Origin: Pararge aegeria
Taxonomy: Eukaryota; Arthropoda; Insecta; Lepidoptera; Nymphalidae
Direction of reading: 5' to 3'
DNA length: 64,000 nt
NCBI RefSeq assembly: GCF_905163445.1
Contig: NC_053200.1
Span: 11,904,001-11,968,000 of the forward strand
Shown: one piece after another, positions 1 through 8,747 of the stretch
Numbering within the stretch: the stretch's first letter is position 1
How the letters are laid out: each line of letters starts with the position of its first letter
Notes under the pieces: model-generated
The model's database searches: none
What the model was told of the DNA's origin: nothing
What the model saw: only the letters and a program-made list of their open reading frames with translations
Made by a program: the position numbers and the translations under genes

Positions 1-2747
1 TTAATACTATCCAAGTCTGTACTTACGACATTATTAATGTCAATATTTGTGACCCAAGTATTCAATGTGAACATTTGCAGAGGACTACATGAATGTAACT
101 TCTCATGCTTAATTTCATTATAAATTATAGGCACTAATGGAGTCTTTCTTCTCCGCCAATACCTACTATTTTGACAGAGTGTATAACAGTTATTTAACAG
201 TTCAATAGTCGTATTTTTAGAAAAGCTTAGAGTTCTAAAGCAGTACTTAGTTGCTAAATAATATCTTCTCAGATACAGCGGCGGTAGGCATAACTCCGAC
301 TCCATATGAATGGGTGTGGTCTTAATAAAACCCCCAATTATTCGCAATGCCTGGTTTTGTATTCTGTCTAACTTTTGTATGTGACTTTTTGCACTATTGT
401 CATATAAAAAACACCCGTAGTCAAGTCTACTACGGAGCAAAGATATATAAAGTTTTCTTAAATGCTTCGGGTGGACCCCCCAAGACGGACCAGTTAAAAT
501 TTTTAGTAAATTCAAAATTTTCATTGTTTTTTGACTTAACTCATTAATATGTTTGCTCCACAATAACGACCGATCCAACCATATACCTAAGTACTTAACA
601 TTACAAGTGGAAGCAATTGCCTTGTTATTAACATGAAGTCTAACCGGGTCATTACGCTGTCGTTTACTGAATATACAAAAACTTGTTTTACTAATTGATA
701 TCTCCAACCCTAATTCTTCCAAAACTGACTTAAATATATCTAATGAGTCTTGAACTTTATAAGTGCTTTCTCTAAGACTATTGCCTTGTGAATAAACTAC
801 AAAATCATCGGCGTACTGACAAATGAATGCATTTTGAATCAATTTACTAACTTCACATGTTGTTATATTAAATAGGAGAGGAGATATTGGATCTCCCTGT
901 GCCAAACCTTTATTCGTCCATCTAACCATTTCCGAACTATTATGCGTATTTTTAATTATGAGGTGCCGTTCACTCAAAAACTGCCATAAAAAATTACATA
1001 TTTTACTTCCTATGTTAAGATTATCCAATAAACACACCATTTTATGTATAAAAACATTATTGTACGCATTTTCAACATCAAGAAAACAGGCTAAGGTTGG
1101 CTTATTTTCTGAGAAACCTATTTGTATCTGCGTAATTAACTTAATCAAACAATCTAGGCTGGATTGCGCTCTTCTGAAACCATTGGTGCTTTCCGCCAAA
1201 ATTTTATTTTTTTCTATAAACCACTCTATTCTTCGGGCGAGCATAATATGGAAAATTTTGCACAAACATGATATAAGCGAAATAGGTCTAAATTTATTAG
1301 AGTTTCCCGCTTTAGGGATAGCAACCACCTGTATTCTACGCCACTGGCTAGGAATATAACCTGTCCGGAAGATGAAATTATACACTTTAATTAAATATTC
1401 TTTAGCACATACAGGAAGATTATAAATCATAGAATATGTAACCCCATCGTCCCCTGGTGCAGTGTCCTTCTTTTTTAAACAGTTTGTTAGTTCCTGCATA
1501 CTAAAATTGTTTTCAAGGCATTGATTATTAGATAAAAATATAGGCTGTGGTAAATTAACAGAGTCAGGCGCCAGACTACAAAGAAGTTCCTCACACTGTT
1601 CCTCCGATGCATAGCTTCGATTATTTGGAAGGCCCTTGATCCAACGCATTTTACGCAACATATCTGAAGATGTTGTTGTCTGATCAATTGTGTCACAAAA
1701 GTTTTCCCAGGACTTTGACTTAGCCTCACATTCTTTACGCTGTACCTCTAATATTTTAGACTCCAGTAGCTGTAAGTTATGGGGTGTAGGATTACGTCGC
1801 AAATTCTTTAAAGCAAGTCGTCTTTGTGCTATGAGTTTGGATAAACTGGGATTCCAATAGTGTTTTGGCACAAATTTTTGACTAGGGTTGGTACAAATTT
1901 TATATTTAGGTATATTTATATCGGCCGCATTATTTATAATATCTAAAAATAAATCATACATACTCTGTATATCATTCTGGGATCTACTAATTAAGGATTC
2001 AGCTATACACTTTCTATAACAATCCCAGTTTGCTAATTTGAAATTTCTTTTGGATGTTAACTGCAATTTTTCCTTATATACTAACAAACATTTAATTACT
2101 ACGTGATCGCTACCCAAATTATCATTACTTACCCCCCAATTACAATTTATGGCAATATCGGTAGTGGCAAACGTAATATCTGGAGAAGTTTCTTGTAAAG
2201 TACTATTTACTAGTTTAACTCTAGTTGCATCACCATTATTTAGTGAAATAAAGTTATTTTCAATGGAAGACTCAAACAAATAAATACCTCGAGTATCGCT
2301 TTTATAGGACCAGTTAGTGTGGTGGCCGTTAAAATCCCCTGCTACCAAAGATGACTTAGAAAATGTGGAAAATACGTCATCCCAATCATTCTTTGTTGTA
2401 TAAACAGATGATGGACAGTAAATTGATACAATATTCTTTAAAAGTTTACAGTTAAATATCTTAACATGAATATTTTCTATGCCTGCATTACTAAAACTTG
2501 TATGACACACTTGAGCTTTAATTGACCTGTGAACAATAATTGCCACACCCCCGTATGCATCCAATCGATCCTTTCTAAAAATATTATAACCATTAAAACT
2601 AATATTGGAATCCGGCTCGAGCCACGTTTCACTTACCAATGCAATATGAATTCGTTCCCTGTTTAACAAAATTTCGAATGGTAACCTTTTCGGCCTCAGA
2701 CTTTGTGAGTTCCATTGGGCTATTCTTAAATTAAAGTGCTTATCCAT
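1..2747 (-). CDS. Non-LTR retrotransposon ORF2: endonuclease and reverse transcriptase (partial, runs off the window)
   Basis: I read this minus-strand frame codon by codon. It has no stop from the ATG at 2747-2745 to the window edge, about 915 codons. Near the N-terminus it has APE-type endonuclease motifs: RIAQWNSQSL, SETWL, GDFNGHHTNW and, further on, GSDHVV. The reverse transcriptase follows with FRPISLISCLCKI, NGFRRAQSSLD, FLDVENAYNNV, GLAQGDPISPLLFN and the catalytic QYADDF (YADD about residues 645-648, plus positions 804-815). The end resembles the thumb and connection part of Jockey/I-superfamily elements (WGVHPKHLRKLYISLLRSRL, QNQALRIIGG). An RNase H domain, if present, would lie left of the window. 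The role is target-primed reverse transcription of the element's own RNA. The ATG overlaps the ORF1 stop (ATGGATAA). The intact frame suggests a young copy. The clade is inferred from motifs only. Confidence 0.95.
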   Translation of the reverse strand, partial: MDKHFNLRIAQWNSQSLRPKRLPFEILLNRERIHIALVSETWLEPDSNISFNGYNIFRKDRLDAYGGVAIIVHRSIKAQVCHTSFSNAGIENIHVKIFNCKLLKNIVSIYCPSSVYTTKNDWDDVFSTFSKSSLVAGDFNGHHTNWSYKSDTRGIYLFESSIENNFISLNNGDATRVKLVNSTLQETSPDITFATTDIAINCNWGVSNDNLGSDHVVIKCLLVYKEKLQLTSKRNFKLANWDCYRKCIAESLISRSQNDIQSMYDLFLDIINNAADINIPKYKICTNPSQKFVPKHYWNPSLSKLIAQRRLALKNLRRNPTPHNLQLLESKILEVQRKECEAKSKSWENFCDTIDQTTTSSDMLRKMRWIKGLPNNRSYASEEQCEELLCSLAPDSVNLPQPIFLSNNQCLENNFSMQELTNCLKKKDTAPGDDGVTYSMIYNLPVCAKEYLIKVYNFIFRTGYIPSQWRRIQVVAIPKAGNSNKFRPISLISCLCKIFHIMLARRIEWFIEKNKILAESTNGFRRAQSSLDCLIKLITQIQIGFSENKPTLACFLDVENAYNNVFIHKMVCLLDNLNIGSKICNFLWQFLSERHLIIKNTHNSSEMVRWTNKGLAQGDPISPLLFNITTCEVSKLIQNAFICQYADDFVVYSQGNSLRESTYKVQDSLDIFKSVLEELGLEISISKTSFCIFSKRQRNDPVRLHVNNKAIASTCNVKYLGIWLDRSLLWSKHINELSQKTMKILNLLKILTGPSWGVHPKHLRKLYISLLRSRLDYGCFLYDNSAKSHIQKLDRIQNQALRIIGGFIKTTPIHMESELCLPPLYLRRYYLATKYCFRTLSFSKNTTIELLNNCYTLCQNSRYWRRRKTPLVPIIYNEIKHEKLHSCSPLQMFTLNTWVTNIDINNVVSTDLDSI

Positions 2748-4221
2748 TAAAAATATACTTTAAAATATTTTGCAAAAAACCTTCCCCCACTAATTTAATT
2801 AACACCGATGACAACTCTTCCCACACAATTTTCATAACATTTTTGATTTTTTCTTCAAAAGAAATGTCTGCTAAAAAAACCGCCTTCAATTTCAGCCAGC
2901 ATCGCTTAAAAGAAAAGGCAGTAGACTCTCTCTTTCGTTTGCCCATCTCCTCCTCCTGACTATTCTCCTGCTCCGATTGGGTTTCTTCACTATCCAACGT
3001 CCACTCTTTACTCATTTGCCGGCTCTTCTTTTTCTTTTTACGTCTTGTAGGTCCAGGAACAGTCATTTCTTGTATCCTTTCAGTATCAAATTCACTTTTG
3101 GCATCATTAGCTTCTTTATTAGCTTTCCCCCTATAAATTTGACTTACTAGAATATCCCTGTATGATAACTTATGAGTTGTGATGTCTGCTGTTTGGCTCT
3201 TGGCTGTAGTTTCATAATAGTTCTTCTGAACCTGATTTTGATCCTTCTCTTTTTCCAAATAATACTCCAGTGCTTTTCGGTATGTCACTCCTTCTTCACT
3301 CATAACACGACGAATTTCCTTTTCTTTTTTAAATACTGGACAAGATTTATCCAAGGATATATGTGGTCCTTTACAATTAACACATCTAAATGATTTTGTT
3401 TCACAATTAACATGATTTTCCCCACATTTAGGACAAATTATCTTCCTTGTAGGGCATGCCCGCATTAAATGTCCAAAATGCCAGCATCTGGAACATTGGG
3501 TTACTGGAAATATGAACCGTTCCACTTTGAGCCTGCAACCATAAGCATAGACATAGCTAGGTAATGTAGAACATATAAAACTAAGTCGCACAGTTTCACT
3601 ATCTATCCATTTTCCGTCTTCTGTTAGCCTCTTTAATCTTTTTACAGAAACGATCTCACAGTCACAAACAAATATTTTCTGTAATTCTTCGTCATTAACT
3701 TCTAGCTCAACCTGCTTTACTATGCCGTAAGCTAAATTAATTTCATGCGTAAATTGACATCTGTATCCCAAATCGACCAGTTTAGGACAGTTTAATAGGA
3801 TATCTGCATCATTTTTCGATGCGAATGTCACTATTACTTTGTAGGGGCTTTTATATTTAACTTTCAATATGCTAGGTATACTTAGTGATCGAAGGAACTT
3901 CGCAAGGCTAATCTGTTTAGGTAATATCTCCAAAGATGTTATAGAAATTTCATACAAATTCTCGCTTACATTTATTTGTGTACTACTACGAGCGAGGCGT
4001 TTTCGTCTTCTCTCCACCGTCGTAAAGCCCTCATCACCGTCTACATCATCCTTTCCGCTATCACTCCTACCTCGCTTGTCCGGTCTCATTAATATAGGTG
4101 AGTCTATTCTTTCCGCGTTCTCATTAAATTGTTGCTCATTTAATATATTAATATTTATACCGTCACTTTCACTCATGTCACTACCGCCAATAATTGCGTC
4201 TCCCTTACTTTTCTCACTCAT
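2740..4221 (-). CDS. Non-LTR retrotransposon ORF1: gag-like RNA-binding protein with zinc knuckles
   Basis: Complete 493-codon frame. The N-terminus (about 1-85) is acidic and then basic. Residues about 85-235 look like the RRM/PRE_C2HC-like part of insect ORF1 proteins. A cluster of three zinc knuckles lies at about 242-292: CSRCWHFGHLMRAC (CX2CX4HX4C), CPKCGENHVNC, and CVNCKGPHISLDKSC. The C-terminus is highly charged, with runs such as RRKKKKKSRQ and EQENSQEEE, and ends in a hydrophobic segment. Proteins of this kind coat the element RNA and act as nucleic-acid chaperones. The frame is undamaged, and its stop overlaps the ORF2 start by 8 nt, so ORF2 is probably translated by reinitiation or ribosome coupling (inference). 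The family assignment is firm; the exact clade is not. Confidence 0.93.
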   Translation of the reverse strand: MSEKSKGDAIIGGSDMSESDGININILNEQQFNENAERIDSPILMRPDKRGRSDSGKDDVDGDEGFTTVERRRKRLARSSTQINVSENLYEISITSLEILPKQISLAKFLRSLSIPSILKVKYKSPYKVIVTFASKNDADILLNCPKLVDLGYRCQFTHEINLAYGIVKQVELEVNDEELQKIFVCDCEIVSVKRLKRLTEDGKWIDSETVRLSFICSTLPSYVYAYGCRLKVERFIFPVTQCSRCWHFGHLMRACPTRKIICPKCGENHVNCETKSFRCVNCKGPHISLDKSCPVFKKEKEIRRVMSEEGVTYRKALEYYLEKEKDQNQVQKNYYETTAKSQTADITTHKLSYRDILVSQIYRGKANKEANDAKSEFDTERIQEMTVPGPTRRKKKKKSRQMSKEWTLDSEETQSEQENSQEEEMGKRKRESTAFSFKRCWLKLKAVFLADISFEEKIKNVMKIVWEELSSVLIKLVGEGFLQNILKYIFNG

Positions 4222-4333
4222 TTTATTTTATTTTCAAATGCGGGTAGTTATATAAAAATATCACCACCGAGGAATAGAACGCGCGCTCGCTACCGCGCAC
4301 CGCACGCAACTGAACAGTCATCTTGTTTTGTTA

Positions 4334-4395
4334 ATCTATATATATAAAAGAGGATGTTTGTATATATCTCATCGATAAACTCTGAAACTATTTGA
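4334..4395 (+). mobile_element. Repeat 5' end (Helitron-like, TC-TATATATATAAAAG start)
   Basis: The segment starts TCTATATATATAAAAGAG and continues with text of the form ACTCTGAAACTATTTGACCGAT. The same start, in reverse orientation, is found near 62480 in this window (TATATATAAAAGAGAAAG, then a GGACCGATTT motif). A TC start and this wording are typical of lepidopteran non-autonomous Helitrons. The 3' end of this copy is not identified. It leads directly into the tandem array. Confidence 0.4.
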
Positions 4396-4930
4396 CCGAT
4401 CATTATGAAAATTGGTATGCTTATGTATTTTTTCACGGAGAAGGTTTATATGCTATGCCCATTGATGTAACTCCCCACCAGGCGGCGCTGTCAAGTATCG
4501 ACTTCCGCCCCGTTCAACCGATTGTCATAAAAATTGGTATGACCATGTATTTTTCCACGGAGAAAACGAACATGCTATGTCCATTGATGTAACTCCCCAC
4601 CAGGCGGCGCTGTCAAGTATCGACTTCCGCCCCGTTCAACCGATTGTCATAAAAATTGGTATGACCATGTATTTTTTCACGGAGAAAACGAACATGCTAT
4701 GTCCATTGATGTAACTCCCCACCAGGCGGCGCTGTCAAGTATCGACTTCCGCCCCGTTCAACCGATTGTCATAAAAATTGGTATGACCATGTATTTTTCC
4801 TCGGAGAAAACGAACATGCTATGTCCATTGATGTAACTCCCCACCAGGCGGCGCTGTCAAGTATCGACTTCCGCCCCGTTCAACCGATTGTCATAAAAAT
4901 TGGTATGACCATGTATTTTTCCACGGAGAA
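4396..4930. repeat. 122-bp tandem array, four full units and a partial fifth
   Basis: The landmark CCGAT recurs at 4396, 4518, 4640, 4762 and 4884, an exact period of 122 bp. Unit 1 is diverged; units 2-4 are nearly identical, differing by single bases (for example TTTTTTCACGG, TTTTTCCACGG or TTTTTCCTCGG). Each unit carries CCCCACCAGGCGGCGCTGTC, a GC-rich block in AT-rich surroundings. Short open frames that appear here are a by-product of the repeat. The array lies directly upstream of the LINE 5' end. Confidence 0.97.
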
Positions 4931-5755
4931 TGTAAATATGATGTCCATGTTATTAAATATCACCATCATATTCGTAAGTAATAATTTCGATAAACAATAC
5001 AAATTTAAGTAAGATTAATTATAAGTTACAGTGTAAATAGTTTTATAAAGTAATAATGACATAATAGGTTTTGAGTAAACAACTTCACACTTCTATTAAA
5101 TATAGAGTATGAAACTGAAATAGATTTTTTTTTATCAATATAACCTGTTTTTGTCTTTATTATTTATAAATAAAAATAACATAAATTAAGCTGTCATTTC
5201 AAGCTGAGAAATTATTTTAATCGATTTTTAATTAAATATAGCTACAATTTTAATCTACATTTAATCATTTATTATTCACATTTCTTATTTACAATTATCG
5301 TTTTATTTTAATTCATTTTTTTTTAAATATAAATTTAATTTTATCTTATATTTTTAGAAAGAAGTTTATTTTATGAAAAATCCCTAATTTTTTTGTTTTA
5401 ATTAAATTTATCTTTTAAAACATTAATTACATCTAAACGCGAGTGATAATATCATTAATAATTACCATGTCCAAGCTATTGGTTGTACAGGATATTGCAA
5501 TAGTTGTCTCTGTTTCGTCAACGTAATCTTAGAAAATATTTTTTTTTATTTCAAACGCACTTCATCGATTAAAAAACTAAAAGTTATCATTTTTGCTTTA
5601 GTACTCACCGATTACTTGATTGGTAATTGTATATGACCAATTATTTTCACCAAACGCATTATCAGCATAACTGAACAAATTTTCGAAAGTATACCTAACC
5701 TATTAAACCCTTTTTGCGTAAAATATTTATTGAGCAGCTCATAACTTGTATATTA
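4931..5755. other. AT-rich stretch, no gene seen
   Basis: Very AT-rich sequence with long A and T runs. I see no exon, no recognisable repeat and no open frame of note. Confidence 0.6.
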
Positions 5756-6184
5756 TCAAAATATATAAAAGGTCAATGACTGACTGACTGATTGACTGAT
5801 CTATCAACACACAGCTCGAACCACTTGACGGATTGGGCTGAAATTTTGCACACAGATAGTTATTACAACGTAGGCGTCCGCTAGGAAAGGATTTTTTTAA
5901 ATTCCATCAGGGTTAAATATGGGATGAAAGTTTGTAAAAAATTCTTCATTTATCAATTTATTTTTCAAGCTACATCAATTAAACTTTGATTTTAGGTTTT
6001 CGATTTATAATAAAGAAATACGTATTTCATAGGGGATCAAAATTAATATGAAAGTTTCTGATTTTCTAAGTAATTTCCGTTCATATTTTTCTATAAGCAG
6101 CAAGACCTTTTTTTAACCCTTTGTAGTAAATTTAACAAATCAAAAATAAAACTTAACGTGAGCGAAGCCGCGGGCAAAAGCTAG
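5756..6184 (+). mobile_element. Non-autonomous Helitron-like element
   Basis: Starts TCAAAATATATAAAAGG after an A and ends GCGAAGCCGCGGGCAAAAGCTAG before a T (last four bases CTAG at 6181-6184). TC at the 5' end, CTAG at the 3' end, a CG-rich stem-forming motif about 10 bases before the end, and insertion between A and T all fit Helitrons. Near the 5' end it has a GACTGACTGACTGATTGACTG run and the ACTTGACGGATTGGGCTGAAA motif. There is no protein coding inside (429 bp). Boundaries are inferred from the termini. Confidence 0.65.
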
Positions 6185-6319
6185 TTTAATAATAAAAATT
6201 ATATAAATGATATTCCTAACAATATCAAAACACTCGTCCTATATCAAGGTTATAGAAATTCTACAAGCAAGGAACTATATTCTATGTAATATTTTGCATA
6301 TATAAAAAAATATTGCTGT

Positions 6320-6550
6320 AGTGGGTCGGTAATGATCTTATATGTCATCATTATAAGCTCATTACCGACCCACTACAGCGCATGAGTCTACTCTCAAACT
6401 GAGAAGGGTTTAGGCCGCTGTCCACCAAGCTGGCCAAGTGTGGTTTGGTAGACTTCACACTCCTTTGAGAACGTTATCGATAACTCTCAGGCACCTGTCT
6501 ATTAGGTTTCCTAACGATGTTTTCCTTCACCGTTAAGCAAGTGATATTTT
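6320..6550 (-). mobile_element. SINE family B copy, 5'-truncated
   Basis: Contains the family's minus-strand landmarks in order: ACCGACCCACTACAG, AGAAGGGTTTAGGCCG, GTCCACCAAGCTGGCCA, ACTTCACACTCCTTTGAGAAC and GGTTTCCTAACGATGTTTTCC, ending TTCACCGTTAAGCAAGTGATATTTT. The tRNA-like head is missing. The ATGATCTTATATGTCATCAT stretch at the 3' end includes a duplicated, inverted ACCGACCCACTAC motif. Confidence 0.75.
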
Positions 6551-7597
6551 AAATGATTTAATTATGTTAAGAATGTACTAAACTAGATCTTATATCTCTC
6601 GCTCGATTCGCTATGATATTCACGGGACTGGCATTGAAGTTTGACGTCAATATGATGACCGCAGAACCTTGGCTTCCACTTCTTTCCTCTACTGGCAACA
6701 AGAAAGAGTTTTAGCGGCTACAATAAACTCAGCAAACACTAACTTTACTATTAAAACAAAAGTAAATGTTCCAAAAAATGTATTGCAGCTTTTCCTTGTA
6801 GCGTTATACGTTGGCACTATGCAGGCATCTCACTCTCTCACAAACAGAGGAAGCACTAGTTTACAATGAAATAGCTTAGTGTTTACTACTCAGATTTTTC
6901 ATTGTAACATGTAAGAGAGAACACAGAGACGTAGACTGCGTAGAAGTGATCCCCACCATTCTATATTCAGAAAACTTTAGAAGCATTTAACGTTTCCAAA
7001 AAGTAAAAAAAAATATGCGGTATCTGCTTGCGGCCCACACGTACAAACCTTACCAAGGAATCTTCCAGAAGTACTTCATGAAAAAAATACACGACCATTG
7101 GTTTTGTCGATTTTATCTCAAATAGGATCTCAAAGCAAAGGAAAACAATTATCTTTGAAAGGTTTTCTAATGTTGAGTTTTAGAACATAACAAAACGGAA
7201 CTACTTTTTCTATAAAACTATGTTCTGGATTCACTTGTATTATAAATTTGATTCACTCTACTTTTCGCTACATTATTCTTCGCTCACCAGACCTACAAAA
7301 ACACGACTAAACATTGCTTTTATAGATAATTTTTTTAGTATTACGTATTCTGTATTATATTATATGTAACAAAAGTAGTTTAACTTTAACCTTAACAAAG
7401 TAAATATTAAAAATATTAAATTAATCTATAATGACTAACAAAACGTAGAAATAATTAATTATTATCTAACAGAATCGACGGATAAAAAAATAATAATGTC
7501 CATAAATGTGCTGCAGGAAAAAAATTACAATATGAGATTCGGGTTTTGACATAAGAACTTTTTTAAATCTTATAGCATAAATATGTGATTGGGCCCG
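6551..7597. other. Unassigned stretch
   Basis: No exon or known element was recognised. A 66-codon open frame at 6669-6869 has no splice sites or similarity that I can see, and I do not call it a gene. Confidence 0.5.
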
Positions 7598-7769
7598 CAG
7601 GTTGATTACGTATCTCGCGACAGGTTTGCGACAGGCGTAAATTTTGCAATAACTGCTGTGAAACGTCACTTTAAATAAACTAAATAAATAAACAAAAGCG
7701 ACGTTTGACAGCAGTGATTGCAAGATTTCCGCCTGTCGCAAACCTGTCGCGAGATACGTAATCACCCTG
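7598..7769. mobile_element. Inverted-repeat element (MITE), 172 bp
   Basis: The left arm starts CAGGTTGATTACGTATCTCG and continues GACAGGTTTGCGACAGGCG. The right arm is its near-perfect reverse complement, ending ATCACCCTG. The arms can be followed for about 70 bp each, with an AAATAAACTAAATAAAT spacer. CCG directly flanks both ends (7595-7597 and 7770-7772), a possible 3-bp target duplication. There is no coding capacity. The superfamily is unclear. Confidence 0.8.
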
Positions 7770-8024
7770 CCGGATTCTTTAACTGTAGGATGTCGTTTAT
7801 ATTTTTTCATTTTTTGTATAACGTTATCGGGATACGGGATGACATGTGGAGAATAACATGTTAACCTTCCTTAATTAGTCAATTGTGCACTGGAGCAGAT
7901 AGAGTGTATAGAAATACTCTAAAGGTGCGACCACATGGCAATACATCGCAACCATTAAGCGTATATTATAAGAAATAGCCTTAGCGAACTTTTACCCTAA
8001 ACACGGTTTTGAACAGCCTCAAAA

Positions 8025-8128
8025 TTTCTAGGTATTTTGCCTGGTGGGATACTTTGGCCATGGCTAGTTACCACCCTATTGACACATACGTGCCATCAAG
8101 CAACCTAACAAGTCAGGTGTAATGTAAA
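8025..8128 (+). mobile_element. SINE family C, 3' fragment
   Basis: Has GCCTGGTGGGATACTTTGGCC, then GGCTAGTTACCACCCTATTG, then a TGCCATCAAGC motif, in the order seen in the fuller family C copies at 42048 and 61850. The tRNA-like head is absent. Confidence 0.55.
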
Positions 8129-8628
8129 AAAAATCATTCAAATAGTTCTAAATAATCGCGCAAACCGAGTGTTTCTTCGCATATAATTAAGTAAAACTTT
8201 AAAATGGTGAAATGTCCAGTACCCTTGACCGATTCACGGAGGCAATCTGAAAGAAAAAATGATAAATATATTTCCTCTTCGATGCGGCCAATGGACAGAC
8301 AGATTGCAAGTATTTTTGCATAAGTTCGCAAGCAAGATATTTTTAATTTATGTCTGTGTCTATACGCAGGCCATAGTTATCCTTAAAATATTCAACGTAT
8401 ACAATTTTATTTCTTACTAGCCAACGGCGGTTTAGCAAAACATCGTGGTGGTTAAATTAAGATTCTCCTTCGTTTTTAATCAAAAGCCGAATTTTATTAA
8501 AACTACATTAGATTAGATATAACGTGTATTAAAGTCTTAGAAACAACTAATGCTACTAGTGTAATTAGTTTTACTTACAACTGAGCATAGTTTTTTGGGA
8601 ATATATTTAACTATTTTTAATTCCGCAG

Positions 8629-8747
8629 CTGATGAAAACGGATCCATATCGGAGACTATACCAGATCGGCCCGTCGAACTGAAGAACTTCCCCAAACTCT
8701 GCGAGCAACGGAGAAAATTTCCTGTGCTGTACAAGCTAGAATTTCAG
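8629..8747 (+). CDS. Phosphatase exon: juxtamembrane and start of D1
   Basis: The acceptor is TTTTTAATTCCGCAG and the donor is CAG/GTAAGA. The exon starts with the last two bases of a codon and ends on a whole codon. It encodes DENGSISETIPDRPVELKNF and then an FPKLCEQRRKF...YKLEF helix like the first helices of PTP domains. Since it starts in mid-codon, at least one more exon lies upstream. The following intron is 19.2 kb. Confidence 0.88.

Larger units (their letters stand above)
1..4333 (-). mobile_element. Non-LTR (LINE) retrotransposon, Jockey/I-like, 5' part
   Basis: The element holds both ORFs listed separately plus about 110 bp of 5' leader (4222 to about 4333). The leader is GC-rich near 4275-4310, with many CG dinucleotides. 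The 5' boundary is set between about 4315 and 4333, where the sequence changes to the TATATATATAAAAGAGG motif of a different repeat. The 3' end is outside the window. It is antisense to the phosphatase gene. Because the first visible phosphatase exon starts in mid-codon and no upstream exon was found, the element may sit in an intron of that gene (inference). Confidence 0.9.

Noticed and set aside
3869..4255. 128-codon plus-strand frame opposite LINE ORF1
   Set aside because: Antisense shadow of the intact ORF1.
4396..4930. CRISPR-like array
   Set aside because: Contiguous 122-bp repeats without unique spacers, in an insect genome.
4392..5012. Short open frames repeated in the 122-bp array
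   Set aside because: Produced by the repeat itself; the unit length is not a multiple of three, so the frame shifts between units.
6669..6869. Missing upstream exon of the phosphatase (membrane segment)
   Set aside because: No adequate splice sites and no convincing transmembrane stretch in this open frame.
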